Below, piece after piece: positions 25,026-32,879 of a stretch of 64,000 bases of DNA. A model generated the notes under the pieces. That model saw nothing but the letters and a program-made list of their open reading frames with translations. It searched no databases and had not been told where the DNA came from. Origin of the DNA: Novosphingobium sp. (lineage in GTDB: Bacteria; Pseudomonadota; Alphaproteobacteria; Sphingomonadales; Sphingomonadaceae); contig NZ_JAPZQX010000005.1 of assembly GCF_027531025.1 (NCBI RefSeq), forward strand, positions 120,794 to 184,793, given 5' to 3'. The position numbers and the translations under genes are program-made. Each line of letters starts with the position of its first letter. Within the stretch, counting starts at the first letter, position 1.

Positions 25026-25047
25026 CCTTCTTTTCCGGGCATCGAGC

Positions 25048-25536
25048 CTAACGCGCGCGCAGCGCCGCAACGCAGGCCGCCCGGTCCACATCCTGCCCGT
25101 CGCTGGCCCGGCGGGCATCGAGATAGGTGGCAATCGGTTCGCGGCCCGGGACGGTCGGGTAGAGGTAGATGTCGAGCACACAGGCCCGGCCGCTGAATTG
25201 CAGCTTGCGGGCATCGCCCTCGATCACGTCGAGCCGGGGCTTGCCGAACTGGCGGCCCAGTTCGGCCGAGCTTGCGCCGATCACCCCTTCCAGCCCGGGC
25301 AGGGCCAGCGGCCGGGCGGTGGGCAGCGGGGCGCGATCGGGCTGGCGCGGCGCGGTCAGCGCCGGGCGTGGTTTCCCTGTTGGCGGCTTGTTGGCGGTCG
25401 GCTTTGTGGGGGCGGGCTTCGCGGGGGCTGGCTTGGTCGGCGCGGGCCTGGCGCCCGGACCTTGTGGCTGGGGCAGTCCGCCACAGGCGGCCAGCGCCGG
25501 GACCAGCACGGCGACAACGAGCAATCTAGGCAGCAT
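25048..25536 (-). CDS. Putative lipoprotein with Pro-Ala-Lys-rich linker
   Basis: A 162-residue protein with a lipoprotein signal: MLPRLLVVAVLVPALAAC, lipobox LAAC with Cys18. Residues about 28-65 are a flexible Pro/Thr/Lys/Ala linker in repeating KPAPTKP units, suited to cross the periplasm or peptidoglycan. The C-terminal 85 residues (GVIGASSAELGRQFGKPRLDVIEG, SGRACVLDIYLYP) look like a small folded domain with two Cys. Function unknown. ATG 25536 overlaps the end of the EI24 gene by 11 nt, so the two are co-translated. Confidence 0.75.
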   Translation of the reverse strand: MLPRLLVVAVLVPALAACGGLPQPQGPGARPAPTKPAPAKPAPTKPTANKPPTGKPRPALTAPRQPDRAPLPTARPLALPGLEGVIGASSAELGRQFGKPRLDVIEGDARKLQFSGRACVLDIYLYPTVPGREPIATYLDARRASDGQDVDRAACVAALRAR

Positions 25537-26251
25537 GATCGGCCTTTCGCCGGTGGACCAGGTGGGTCGCCGCCGCCGCACCCAGCAGCGGCGCCAGGAA
25601 ATTGACCAGCGGCACGGCCAGCAGCGCCGTTACCGTGCCGCCCAGCAGCAGGCGGGTCAGGCCGGTCAGCGGCGGGGCGGTGGTGGAATCGGGGCAGTGG
25701 CGCAGCCAGACCATGTCCTGCAACTCGCGCCCCAGCAGCACGGCATTGACCAGCAGAAAGACCAGCGCCGGGCCGATCCCCGTGACCAGCAGGACCAGCG
25801 CTAACGGCAGCGCGGCCAGGTTCCAGCCGAGCGCGCGGGCACCGCCGCGCAGGCCATGGCCCAGCTCCTCGCGCCATCCCAGCTGGCGGGCGCGGGCGGC
25901 CTGGGCCGGATAGTGCCGCGCCTCGACCGCGTGGACCACTTCGTCGGCAAAGAACTGCAAGACCGCCAGGGCCACGATCCGCCACAGCAGCCAGCCTGCC
26001 ACCACCACGGCCACCAGCGACAGCAGCGCCCGGACCATACCCGCTTCGACCAGCCCCGTCTCGCCCAGGCCTGCCTCACCAAGTCGCGCTTCGGTCAGCC
26101 CGGCCAGGGCCAGACCGCGTTCGGCCAGCCACCACAGGCCGCTGCCTGCCACCACGAAGATCACCAGGGTGGCCAGCAGGCTCTTGCCCAGCACTCGCAG
26201 CACGGCAGGGTCGGTCAGCTGACCAAGGGCAAGGGTGAAGGCGCGCAGCAT
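25526..26251 (-). CDS. EI24 domain-containing membrane protein
   Basis: A 241-residue polytopic inner-membrane protein with four or five helices (about residues 25-48, 72-100, 145-172, 205-230) and the EI24/CysZ-like arrangement. It has NLAALPLALVLLVTGIGPALVFLLVNAVLLGRE, typical of the family. CysZ of enterobacteria is a sulfate permease; members in alphaproteobacteria are uncharacterised. A curious short quasi-repeat, ARLGEAGLGETGLVEAGM near 56-72, sits between the first two helices. It overlaps the downstream lipoprotein gene. Confidence 0.82.
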   Translation of the reverse strand: MLRAFTLALGQLTDPAVLRVLGKSLLATLVIFVVAGSGLWWLAERGLALAGLTEARLGEAGLGETGLVEAGMVRALLSLVAVVVAGWLLWRIVALAVLQFFADEVVHAVEARHYPAQAARARQLGWREELGHGLRGGARALGWNLAALPLALVLLVTGIGPALVFLLVNAVLLGRELQDMVWLRHCPDSTTAPPLTGLTRLLLGGTVTALLAVPLVNFLAPLLGAAAATHLVHRRKADHAA

Positions 26252-26371
26252 GGCTGATGCGAATCGCTGCTGGCGGGCGCGCTGTCAATCAGGCGGCATC
26301 TTGCCCTGCGGCGGGATGATGGCTAACCGCGCCGGATCATTCCCGTTTTCCCCCGGCGACAAGGATCTTCC

Positions 26372-27367
26372 GTGACTGCACCGACCACCGACGTGATCGC
26401 GATCGGCAATGCCATCGTCGACGTGATGGCCCCCTGCGCCGACGACCTGATCGACCAGCTCGGCCTGACCCGTGGCGGCATGACCCTGGTCGATACCGAA
26501 CGGGCGAAGGCGCTGTACGACGCGATGGGCCCCGCGCGCGAGATTTCGGGCGGTTCTGCCGCCAATACCCTGGCGGGCCTGGCCGCGCTGGGGGCGAAGT
26601 GCGCCTTCATCGGTCAGGTGGCCGACGACCAGCTGGGCGAGGTCTTCGCCCACGATATCCGCGCTGGCGGGATTGCCTTCGATGTGGCGGCGCGGGCCGG
26701 CGATCCGCCAACGGCGCGCTGCCTGATCTTCGTGACGCCCGATGGCCAGCGCACGATGAACACTTTCCTGGGCGCCTCGCAGTTCCTGCCGGCCGCCGCG
26801 CTCAACGATGAAGCCATTGCCGCGGCCAAGGTGCTCTACCTCGAAGGCTACCTGTGGGACCCGGAAGAGCCGCGCGCCGCGATGCGCCGGGCGATTGCCG
26901 CCGCACGCAATGCCGGACGGCAGGTGGCCTTCACCCTGTCCGATGCCTTCGTGATCGATCGCCACGGCGATGATTTCCGCGCGCTGATCGCCGAAGGGCA
27001 GATCGACATCCTGTTCGCCAACCATGTCGAACTGGCGGCGCTGACCGGGCTCGACGATTTCGATGCCGGGATCGCCGCCTTGGAGGACAAGGTGCCGGTG
27101 CTGGTCGTGACCCGCAGCGAACATGGCGCCGTTGCAGTCTCCAGTGGCCAGCGCGCCGAAGTGCCGGCCGAACCGGTGGTCCGAGTGGTCGATACCACCG
27201 GCGCGGGCGATCTCTTCGCCGCCGGGTTCCTTTACGGCCACGTCAATGAGCGCCCGCTCCGCGAATGCCTGACGCTCGGCGCGATCTGCGCGGGCGAAAT
27301 CATCTCGCACTTCGGCGCCCGGCCGGAGGCTGACCTCAAGGCCCTCATCAAGGCGCGGCTGGGCTGA
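26372..27367 (+). CDS. Adenosine kinase (PfkB family sugar kinase)
   Basis: A 331-residue ribokinase-fold enzyme. N-terminal AIGNAIVDVMAPC, substrate-binding GGSAANTLAGLAALG and the anion-hole/catalytic motif VVDTTGAGDLFAAGFLYG (catalytic Asp) are all present. In sphingomonads this close group is annotated as adenosine kinase, phosphorylating adenosine to AMP for salvage; a broader nucleoside or sugar specificity cannot be excluded. GTG 26372 is the start. The gene stands alone and is followed by a GC-rich hairpin. Confidence 0.88.
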   Translation: MTAPTTDVIAIGNAIVDVMAPCADDLIDQLGLTRGGMTLVDTERAKALYDAMGPAREISGGSAANTLAGLAALGAKCAFIGQVADDQLGEVFAHDIRAGGIAFDVAARAGDPPTARCLIFVTPDGQRTMNTFLGASQFLPAAALNDEAIAAAKVLYLEGYLWDPEEPRAAMRRAIAAARNAGRQVAFTLSDAFVIDRHGDDFRALIAEGQIDILFANHVELAALTGLDDFDAGIAALEDKVPVLVVTRSEHGAVAVSSGQRAEVPAEPVVRVVDTTGAGDLFAAGFLYGHVNERPLRECLTLGAICAGEIISHFGARPEADLKALIKARLG

Positions 27368-27378
27368 GCACGCCAGTG

Positions 27379-27406
27379 GGGCGGCAACCCGCTGGGATTG
27401 CCGCCC
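27379..27406. terminator. GC-rich hairpin after the adenosine kinase gene
   Basis: gggcggcaa (27379-27387) pairs perfectly with ttgccgccc (27398-27406), loop 10 nt, 11 nt after the stop. No T-run follows, so it may stabilise the 3' end or act with Rho. A convergent UrcA gene ends 55 nt further on. Confidence 0.45.
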
Positions 27407-27461
27407 GGTCAGGGACAAGTCACGCTTGAGGGACAGGGGGCGGGTGACCGTCCCTGGGGGG

Positions 27462-27785
27462 TTACCGCGCAGTGCTGGCGAAAACGGCGGCCCGCTGCTG
27501 TGCCCGGGCGATCGCAGCATCGCGCCGGGGCTGGATCTGCGCCTGCTGGGCAGTGCGGCATTCGTCTTCCGCCCGGTCGAGGTAAATCGCCATGTAGCCG
27601 GCCTGCGGTTCGCAGACCTGATCGATAGCGCGAGCAATCCGGCGGTCGAGGGCTTTCACGCCGGCCGCCGAGGCGAGGTTCAGGTCGCCATGGGCAATCC
27701 GGGCTGCCGGGGCGGACTGGGCCAGCAGCGGGCTGGCCTGAAGGCCGGTGGCAAGGAGGGTGAGCGGGAGGAGGATCTTGAGCAT
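27462..27785 (-). CDS. UrcA family secreted small protein (third copy)
   Basis: A 107-residue protein with signal peptide MLKILLPLTLLATGLQASPLLAQSA (cleavage near LLAQ). The mature part shows the UrcA layout: IAHGDLNLASAAGVKALDRRIARAI, Cys in IDQVCEPQAG and Cys in AEDECRTAQQAQ. A Tyr-containing segment (AGYMAIYLDR) replaces the TGSR motif of the two copies near 3.2-3.9 kb, so this one is more divergent. The function of the family is unknown. It is divergent from a LysR regulator that begins 106 nt away, which may control it. Confidence 0.82.
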   Translation of the reverse strand: MLKILLPLTLLATGLQASPLLAQSAPAARIAHGDLNLASAAGVKALDRRIARAIDQVCEPQAGYMAIYLDRAEDECRTAQQAQIQPRRDAAIARAQQRAAVFASTAR

Positions 27786-27854
27786 GGGTTGGTTCCTTGG
27801 GACATCGTGATGCCTCTCATCTGCCCGCAGTCTCCGCCCGAAACCAACAAAGCG

Positions 27855-27884
27855 TTGGACACAAATTACAAGTGCAGCTTATAT
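27855..27884 (+). promoter_or_regulatory. Candidate promoter of the LysR gene (leaderless)
   Basis: ttggac (27855-27860), an 18-nt spacer and ttatat (27879-27884) resemble a sigma-70 promoter in a locally AT-rich stretch. Transcription would begin about 7 nt later, at or next to the ATG codons (27889, 27892), so the mRNA would have no leader. Confidence 0.35.
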
Positions 27885-27891
27885 ATTGATG

Positions 27892-28821
27892 ATGTCCCGG
27901 CTTCCCCCTCTTGCTGCTGTCAGGGTGTTTGAAGCGGCCGCGCGCCACGAGAATTTCAGCCGCGCGGCGGAAGAACTGGCGATGACCCAGGCCGGGGTGA
28001 GTTACCAGATCAAGCTGCTGGAGGAGCGGCTGGGCGCGCAGCTCTTCGTCCGGCGCGGTCGCAACATGGTTCTCACCGCATTGGGTCGCCGGATCGCGCC
28101 GCGGGTCAGCGAGTCCTTTGCCGGGCTGGAGGAAGCCTTTGCCCTGGTCCGGGCCGAGAACGAACGCGTGCTGACCATTACCGCGCCCAGCTCCTTCGCG
28201 ACGCTGTGGCTGTCGGCGCGGTTGGGGGCGTTCCAGTTGCGCCACCCCGAACTGGCAGTGCGGCTGGATGTCAGCAACCGGCTGGTCGATCTGGAGAGTG
28301 GCGAATTCGACGTGGCGATCCGCCGGGTGGTGCGGCCCGGACCGGAGCTTGAGGCCCATTTCGTAATGCGTCATGTGTTCACACCGATGGCTAGCCCCGA
28401 TTTCCTGCTGCACCATCCGGTGAACGAGCCGCGCGACTTCCTGTCTCTGCCGCGCATTTCGGCGGAAGATGAGTGGTGGCCGCGCTGGCTGGAGCAATTG
28501 CCGGAACCGCCCTCTAGCCTCGCCGCGCCGGCCGGGCTGCGGTTCGAATCCCAGGCGCTGGATAGCCAGGCGGCACTGGCGGGGCACGGCGTGGCCATGC
28601 TCAGCCCGTTCCTGTTCGCACGTGAACTGGAGCAGGGTCGGCTGATTGCGCCTTTTCCGCATATCGGGCGCGAGATCCACGCCTTGTGGCTGTGCTATTC
28701 GCCGCTCAAGCGCGGGCTGGCCAAGGTGCGCGCCTTTCGTCAGTGGCTGCTGGCCGAGGCGCGCAGTTCGGCCGGCAGCGATCCCTGGGGGGTGCTCGAC
28801 CAGACCGGGCTGGCCGACTGA
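27892..28821 (+). CDS. LysR-family regulator (GcvA-like)
   Basis: A 309-residue regulator with an N-terminal winged helix-turn-helix (LAAVRVFEAAARHENFSRAAEELAMTQAGVSYQIKLLEERLGAQLFVRRGR) and a periplasmic-binding-like effector domain beginning near residue 90 (VLTITAPSSFATLWLSARLGAFQLRHPELAVRL). The form is that of the GcvA subgroup. TTG 27886, ATG 27889 and ATG 27892 are all in frame; the promoter position favours a leaderless start at 27889 or 27892. It is divergent from the third UrcA gene and is followed after 4 nt by the convergent purD. The effector is unknown. Confidence 0.88.
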   Translation: MSRLPPLAAVRVFEAAARHENFSRAAEELAMTQAGVSYQIKLLEERLGAQLFVRRGRNMVLTALGRRIAPRVSESFAGLEEAFALVRAENERVLTITAPSSFATLWLSARLGAFQLRHPELAVRLDVSNRLVDLESGEFDVAIRRVVRPGPELEAHFVMRHVFTPMASPDFLLHHPVNEPRDFLSLPRISAEDEWWPRWLEQLPEPPSSLAAPAGLRFESQALDSQAALAGHGVAMLSPFLFARELEQGRLIAPFPHIGREIHALWLCYSPLKRGLAKVRAFRQWLLAEARSSAGSDPWGVLDQTGLAD

Positions 28822-28825
28822 CCGC

Positions 28826-30109
28826 TCAGTCTCCCGCCGCTTCGCGTGCCACTTCGCGCCAGCCGATGTCGCGGCGGCAGAACAGGTCGGGGGCCTCGAT
28901 CAGGTCGACCGCGGCATAGGCTCGAGCCTGGGCCTCGGTCACGCTGGCGCCGCGGGCGGTGACGTTGAGCACGCGGCCGCCGTTGGCAACCAGCGCACCG
29001 TCGGCCAGCGCGGTGCCGGCATGGAACACCCTGGCCCCGGTGGCCTCGGCGGCCTCGACCCCGGCGATTGTACCGCCCTTTTTCGGCGTGCCGGGATAGC
29101 CGTCGGCCGCCAAGACCACGGTCAACGCGGTGTCGGGGGAAAAGCGCGGTGGCTCGATCGCGGCGAGGCGGCCTTCGGCGCAGGCGAGCAGCAGTTCGAC
29201 AAGGTCGCTTTCCAGCCGCATCAGCATGACCTGGCATTCGGGATCGCCGAAGCGGCAGTTGTATTCGATCAGTTCCGGACCCCGCCTGGTCAGCATCACG
29301 CCCAGGAACAGCACGCCCGAATAGGGCATGCCCTCATCTGCCAGGCCTTTGACGGTGGGGGCGATGATCCGGGTCATGGCCTCGCCCTCAAGCAGGGGGG
29401 TCAGGACGTGGGCCGGGCTGTAGGCCCCCATGCCGCCGGTGTTGGGCCCGGTATCGCCTTCACCCACCCGCTTGTGGTCTTGCGCCGAGGCAAAGGGCAG
29501 GATGGTGTGCCCGTCGGTCAGGGCAAAGAAGCTCGCCTCCTCACCTTCCAGGAACTCCTCGATCACCGCCTCGGCCCCGGCGGCTCCGAACTTGCCGGAA
29601 AAGATCTCTTCCACGGCCGCCTGCGCCTCGGCCATGGTCATCGCCACGGTCACCCCCTTGCCAGCGGCGAGGCCATCGGCCTTGACCACCACCGGCGCGC
29701 CGAACTCGGCCAGCGCAAGTGTCGCTTGAGTGACATTGGTCACCCGTTTGAAGCCCGCCGTGGGGATGTTGTGGCGCGCGCAAAGCTCCTTGGTGAAGGC
29801 CTTTGAACCCTCCAGCTGTGCGGCGGCCTTGCTCGGCCCGAACACCGGGATTCCGGCGGCGCGCAGGGCATCCGCCAACCCGTCGACCAGTGGTGCTTCC
29901 GGGCCGACCACGACCAGCCCGACCCGCTCGGCGGCGCAGAATTCAAGCACGGCGGCATGATCCTCGGCGCTCAGCGCCACCAGCTCGGCATGGCTTGCGA
30001 TCCCCGGATTACCGGGCGCGGCGAACAGCTTTGTGCAACGCGGGGATTGTGCCAGCTTCCACGCCAGCGCATGTTCGCGTCCGCCCGATCCCAACAGCAG
30101 GATGTTCAT
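28826..30109 (-). CDS. purD: Phosphoribosylamine-glycine ligase
   Basis: A 427-residue ATP-grasp enzyme that makes glycinamide ribonucleotide in purine synthesis. Motifs: [19 protein letters not shown] at the N-terminus, [42 protein letters not shown] in the ATP-grasp core, [33 protein letters not shown] and [15 protein letters not shown] with metal-binding Glu and Asn. Full length. The ATG (30107-30109) overlaps the ATG of divergent xseA (30108-30110) in the sequence CATG; the ribosome-binding site aagga lies 7 nt upstream, inside the xseA coding region. Confidence 0.96.
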   Translation of the reverse strand: MNILLLGSGGREHALAWKLAQSPRCTKLFAAPGNPGIASHAELVALSAEDHAAVLEFCAAERVGLVVVGPEAPLVDGLADALRAAGIPVFGPSKAAAQLEGSKAFTKELCARHNIPTAGFKRVTNVTQATLALAEFGAPVVVKADGLAAGKGVTVAMTMAEAQAAVEEIFSGKFGAAGAEAVIEEFLEGEEASFFALTDGHTILPFASAQDHKRVGEGDTGPNTGGMGAYSPAHVLTPLLEGEAMTRIIAPTVKGLADEGMPYSGVLFLGVMLTRRGPELIEYNCRFGDPECQVMLMRLESDLVELLLACAEGRLAAIEPPRFSPDTALTVVLAADGYPGTPKKGGTIAGVEAAEATGARVFHAGTALADGALVANGGRVLNVTARGASVTEAQARAYAAVDLIEAPDLFCRRDIGWREVAREAAGD

Positions 30110-31514
30110 GCCCGGTCCTTATTCCGACGACGATGATGATGCCGGGCTGGTAGCGAAGGACGCCGCCGGGGACAACGCTGCCGCCCTCTCGGTCAGCGAA
30201 ATATCTGCCGCGCTGAAGCGGGTGGTCGAGGACCGCTTTGGCTTCGTCCGCATCCGGGGCGAGCTTTCCGGCGTGAAACGCGCGGCTTCGGGCCATCTTT
30301 ATCTCTCCCTGAAGGACGAGAACGCGCGGATCGACGGGGTGATGTGGCGCGGCAATGCCCAGCGGCTGGGCTTCCAGCCCGAGGATGGCCTGGAAGTGGT
30401 CGTCACCGGCAAGCTGACCACCTACCCCGGCCGCTCGAATTACCAGGTGGTGATCGACCGGATGGAGATCGCCGGCGAGGGCGCGCTGCTCGCCCTGCTG
30501 GCAAAAACCAAGGCCCGCCTGGAAGCCGAAGGGCTGTTCGATCCCGCGCGCAAGCGACGCCTGCCCTTCGTTCCGCGGGTAATTGGCGTGGTCACATCGC
30601 CCACCGGCGCGGTGATCCGCGACATCCTGCACCGCCTCGCCGATCGTTTTCCGGTCCATGTGCTGGTCTGGCCGGTGCTGGTTCAGGGCCAGGGTGCGGC
30701 GGAACAGGTCGCGGCGGCGGTGCGCGGGTTCGGAGCGATTGCGCCGGGCGGCCCGGTGCCCCGGCCCGACCTGGTGATCGTCGCGCGTGGCGGCGGCTCG
30801 ATCGAGGACCTGTGGTCGTTCAACGAGGAGATCGTGGTTCGCGCGGTTGCCGCCAGTCCGATCCCGGTCATCTCTGCCGTCGGGCATGAAACCGACACGA
30901 CGCTGGTCGATTTCGCTGCCGACCTGCGCGCGCCGACCCCGACTGCCGCAGCCGAGATCGCTGTGCCGGTGCGCGAGGAGCTGGCCGCGCAGCTGGCCGA
31001 ACTTGCCCTGCGCCAGCGCCGTGCCGTGGCCCGCCCGCTGCAGCTGGGACGCGAGCGGCTGGCTGCCCGGGCCGAGCGTCTGCCCCAGCCCCAGGCGCTG
31101 TTCAGCCCGCACAGCCAGCGGCTGGACCAGTCGGCCGAGCGCCTGCGCCGCGCGCTGGTCGATCGCACGCGCCTCGCGGAAAGCCAGCTGCAACGCAGCG
31201 GCGGAAGGCTCTCGCTGCCGCTGCTGGAGGCGCGGCTGGGCCGGGCGAAGGAGCGGTTGGCCGGCCTTGCCCGGCTGCACGCCTCGCTAAATCCCGATGC
31301 GGTCCTGCAACGCGGCTATGTCCGGGTGACGGGCGCTGATGGCGCGACGCTGACCACCCGAGCCGATGCCGCAGCGCAGGCTGCGCTGACCCTGCATTTC
31401 CGCGATGGCGGCCTGGAGGTCGCCCCGCTGGAGGGTGGCCGACCGATCGCTGCGCCAGCCCGTGCCCGCTCTGCGCCCAAGCCGCCGCCGCCGGAGCAGG
31501 GGAAATTGCTCTAG
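30108..31514 (+). CDS. xseA: Exodeoxyribonuclease VII large subunit
   Basis: A 468-residue nuclease subunit that, with XseB, degrades single-stranded DNA to oligonucleotides in repair and recombination. The N-terminal OB fold covers about residues 25-125 ([29 protein letters not shown]), the catalytic domain follows ([77 protein letters not shown]) and then a long coiled coil. ATG 30108 has an AGGA ribosome-binding site 7 nt upstream, inside purD on the other strand. No xseB is visible nearby. Confidence 0.95.
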   Translation: MPGPYSDDDDDAGLVAKDAAGDNAAALSVSEISAALKRVVEDRFGFVRIRGELSGVKRAASGHLYLSLKDENARIDGVMWRGNAQRLGFQPEDGLEVVVTGKLTTYPGRSNYQVVIDRMEIAGEGALLALLAKTKARLEAEGLFDPARKRRLPFVPRVIGVVTSPTGAVIRDILHRLADRFPVHVLVWPVLVQGQGAAEQVAAAVRGFGAIAPGGPVPRPDLVIVARGGGSIEDLWSFNEEIVVRAVAASPIPVISAVGHETDTTLVDFAADLRAPTPTAAAEIAVPVREELAAQLAELALRQRRAVARPLQLGRERLAARAERLPQPQALFSPHSQRLDQSAERLRRALVDRTRLAESQLQRSGGRLSLPLLEARLGRAKERLAGLARLHASLNPDAVLQRGYVRVTGADGATLTTRADAAAQAALTLHFRDGGLEVAPLEGGRPIAAPARARSAPKPPPPEQGKLL

Positions 31515-31541
31515 GTCGCGCCCTGGGCTAGAAGGTGCCGC

Positions 31542-31745
31542 ATGTTGATGTCCGCTTCCGACCGTCCCGCCACCCTGTTCTACCAGGCCAATGGCTTTCG
31601 CGTGCTGACCCATGGCAAGCACGTGGTCTGCGCCGTCAGTGCCGAGGCGATTCCGCTGGAGGCGCTGCGTTATTGGTGCGTCGAACGTCAGGAGGCCTAT
31701 GTCTCGCCCGAACTGGCTACCAGGCGACTGCTGGGACAAGGCTGA
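31542..31745 (+). CDS. DUF2093 domain protein
   Basis: A 67-residue protein that is DUF2093 over its whole length: FYQANGFRVLTHGKHVVCAVSAEAIPLEALRYWCVERQEAYVSPELATRRLL. The family is restricted largely to alphaproteobacteria and has no known function; the single HVVCAV and WCVERQEAY motifs are its hallmarks, and the two Cys might bind a metal. It sits between xseA and an M23 peptidase gene whose ATG follows its stop directly, so the three genes are likely one transcript. The conserved xseA-DUF2093 neighbourhood is known from related genomes, as far as I recall. Confidence 0.85.
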   Translation: MLMSASDRPATLFYQANGFRVLTHGKHVVCAVSAEAIPLEALRYWCVERQEAYVSPELATRRLLGQG

Positions 31746-32618
31746 ATGGACCGCCGCCAGGTCGTGCTTGGCGGGGCCGGAGCCGGGCTGGTCGGACTGG
31801 CGGGCGGGGCCTTGTGGCCCGCCCACGCGGCCGAACGGGCCGATACCTTCGCGCTGACCGGCCAGCTGATCCAGGGCGGCTTCGCCCGCGGCCTTGCCCC
31901 GCGCGGTTCGCACGGCTTGCTGTTCAATGGCAAACCGGTGCCGGTTGCGCCCGATGGCCGCTTCCTGATTGCCTTCGATCGCGATGCCGGACCGGAAGCG
32001 CGGCTGGTTGCCGAATTCGTGAACGGCACCCTGATCGATTATCTGCTGCCGATCGCGCGGCGGGCCTGGCGGATCGAGCACATTCCGATCGGGCCGCGCC
32101 CCGGAACGGCTCCCAGCGAGGCCTTCGCCCGTCGCCGTGCGGCCGAACTTGAGCGGATCAGGGCGGCCCGCGCGATCGAACGCCCGGCCGAGGGCTGGCG
32201 GCAGAAGATGGTCTGGCCGGCTACCGGGCGGCTTTCAGGCCGGTTCGGTTCGCAGCGGATCTACAATGGCACGCCGGGCAGCTATCATTCAGGCACCGAC
32301 ATCGCCACCGGCGCTTCGGGCACGCCCTTTGTCGCGCCGGCCGATGGAGTGGTGATGCTGGCGGCCGACAGTCCGTTCAGCCTTGAAGGCCTGCTGCTGA
32401 TGGTCGATCACGGCATGGGCCTGAACAGCGCTTTCCTGCACTGTTCGGCGCTGGCGGTGAAAGCGGGGGAAACAGTGCGCCAGGGGCAGGTGATCGGCCG
32501 GATCGGCGCCACCGGTCGCGCCACCGGACCTCACCTTCACTGGAGCCTCAAATGGCGCGACTCCCGGCTCGATCCGGAACTGTTCGTCCCGCCGATGCCC
32601 AAGGTGCCGGTACAGTAA
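31746..32618 (+). CDS. M23 family peptidase (LytM-type), exported
   Basis: A 290-residue protein with an N-terminal twin-arginine-like start (MDRRQVVLGGAGAGLVGLAGG) and signal peptide ending PAHAAE near residue 30. Residues about 165-285 are the LytM/M23 zinc endopeptidase domain with its three zinc ligands and catalytic His: SYHSGTDIATG (His and Asp), LHCSALA and HLHWSLKW. A target of peptidoglycan cross-bridges is expected in the periplasm. The catalytic motifs are intact, so it is probably active and not an EnvC-type activator. It directly follows the DUF2093 gene. Confidence 0.88.
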   Translation: MDRRQVVLGGAGAGLVGLAGGALWPAHAAERADTFALTGQLIQGGFARGLAPRGSHGLLFNGKPVPVAPDGRFLIAFDRDAGPEARLVAEFVNGTLIDYLLPIARRAWRIEHIPIGPRPGTAPSEAFARRRAAELERIRAARAIERPAEGWRQKMVWPATGRLSGRFGSQRIYNGTPGSYHSGTDIATGASGTPFVAPADGVVMLAADSPFSLEGLLLMVDHGMGLNSAFLHCSALAVKAGETVRQGQVIGRIGATGRATGPHLHWSLKWRDSRLDPELFVPPMPKVPVQ

Positions 32619-32661
32619 CCGGCGGGTATCGCAGCAAGATTGCACCGACGGCCGTGAATGC

Positions 32662-32680
32662 GAACGATTATTACTCGTTC
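32662..32680. promoter_or_regulatory. Inverted repeat upstream of the TonB-dependent receptor (Fur-box-like)
   Basis: gaacga (32662-32667) and tcgttc (32675-32680) flank ttattac, 200 nt before the receptor start. The AT-rich centre and palindromic flanks (tgcgaacgattattactcg) resemble alphaproteobacterial Fur-type sites. The remainder of the 261-nt gap is GC-rich and holds no gene. Confidence 0.35.
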
Positions 32681-32879
32681 AACTTGCAGCTGTGGCGCAC
32701 TTGCAACAGACCGCAATCGAATGCGGCGGCGGACTTGAAATGCTTTGCCCCGCACCCGGGTTTTCGTCATGTCCCACCGATCTATCCGTGCAGCAGGCGG
32801 GGCTATGCCCCTGTTCGTTTCATGGATGATGACAGGAATCCTGGCGATCAACCCGCCGGATCTACAGAGGGACAGACCT

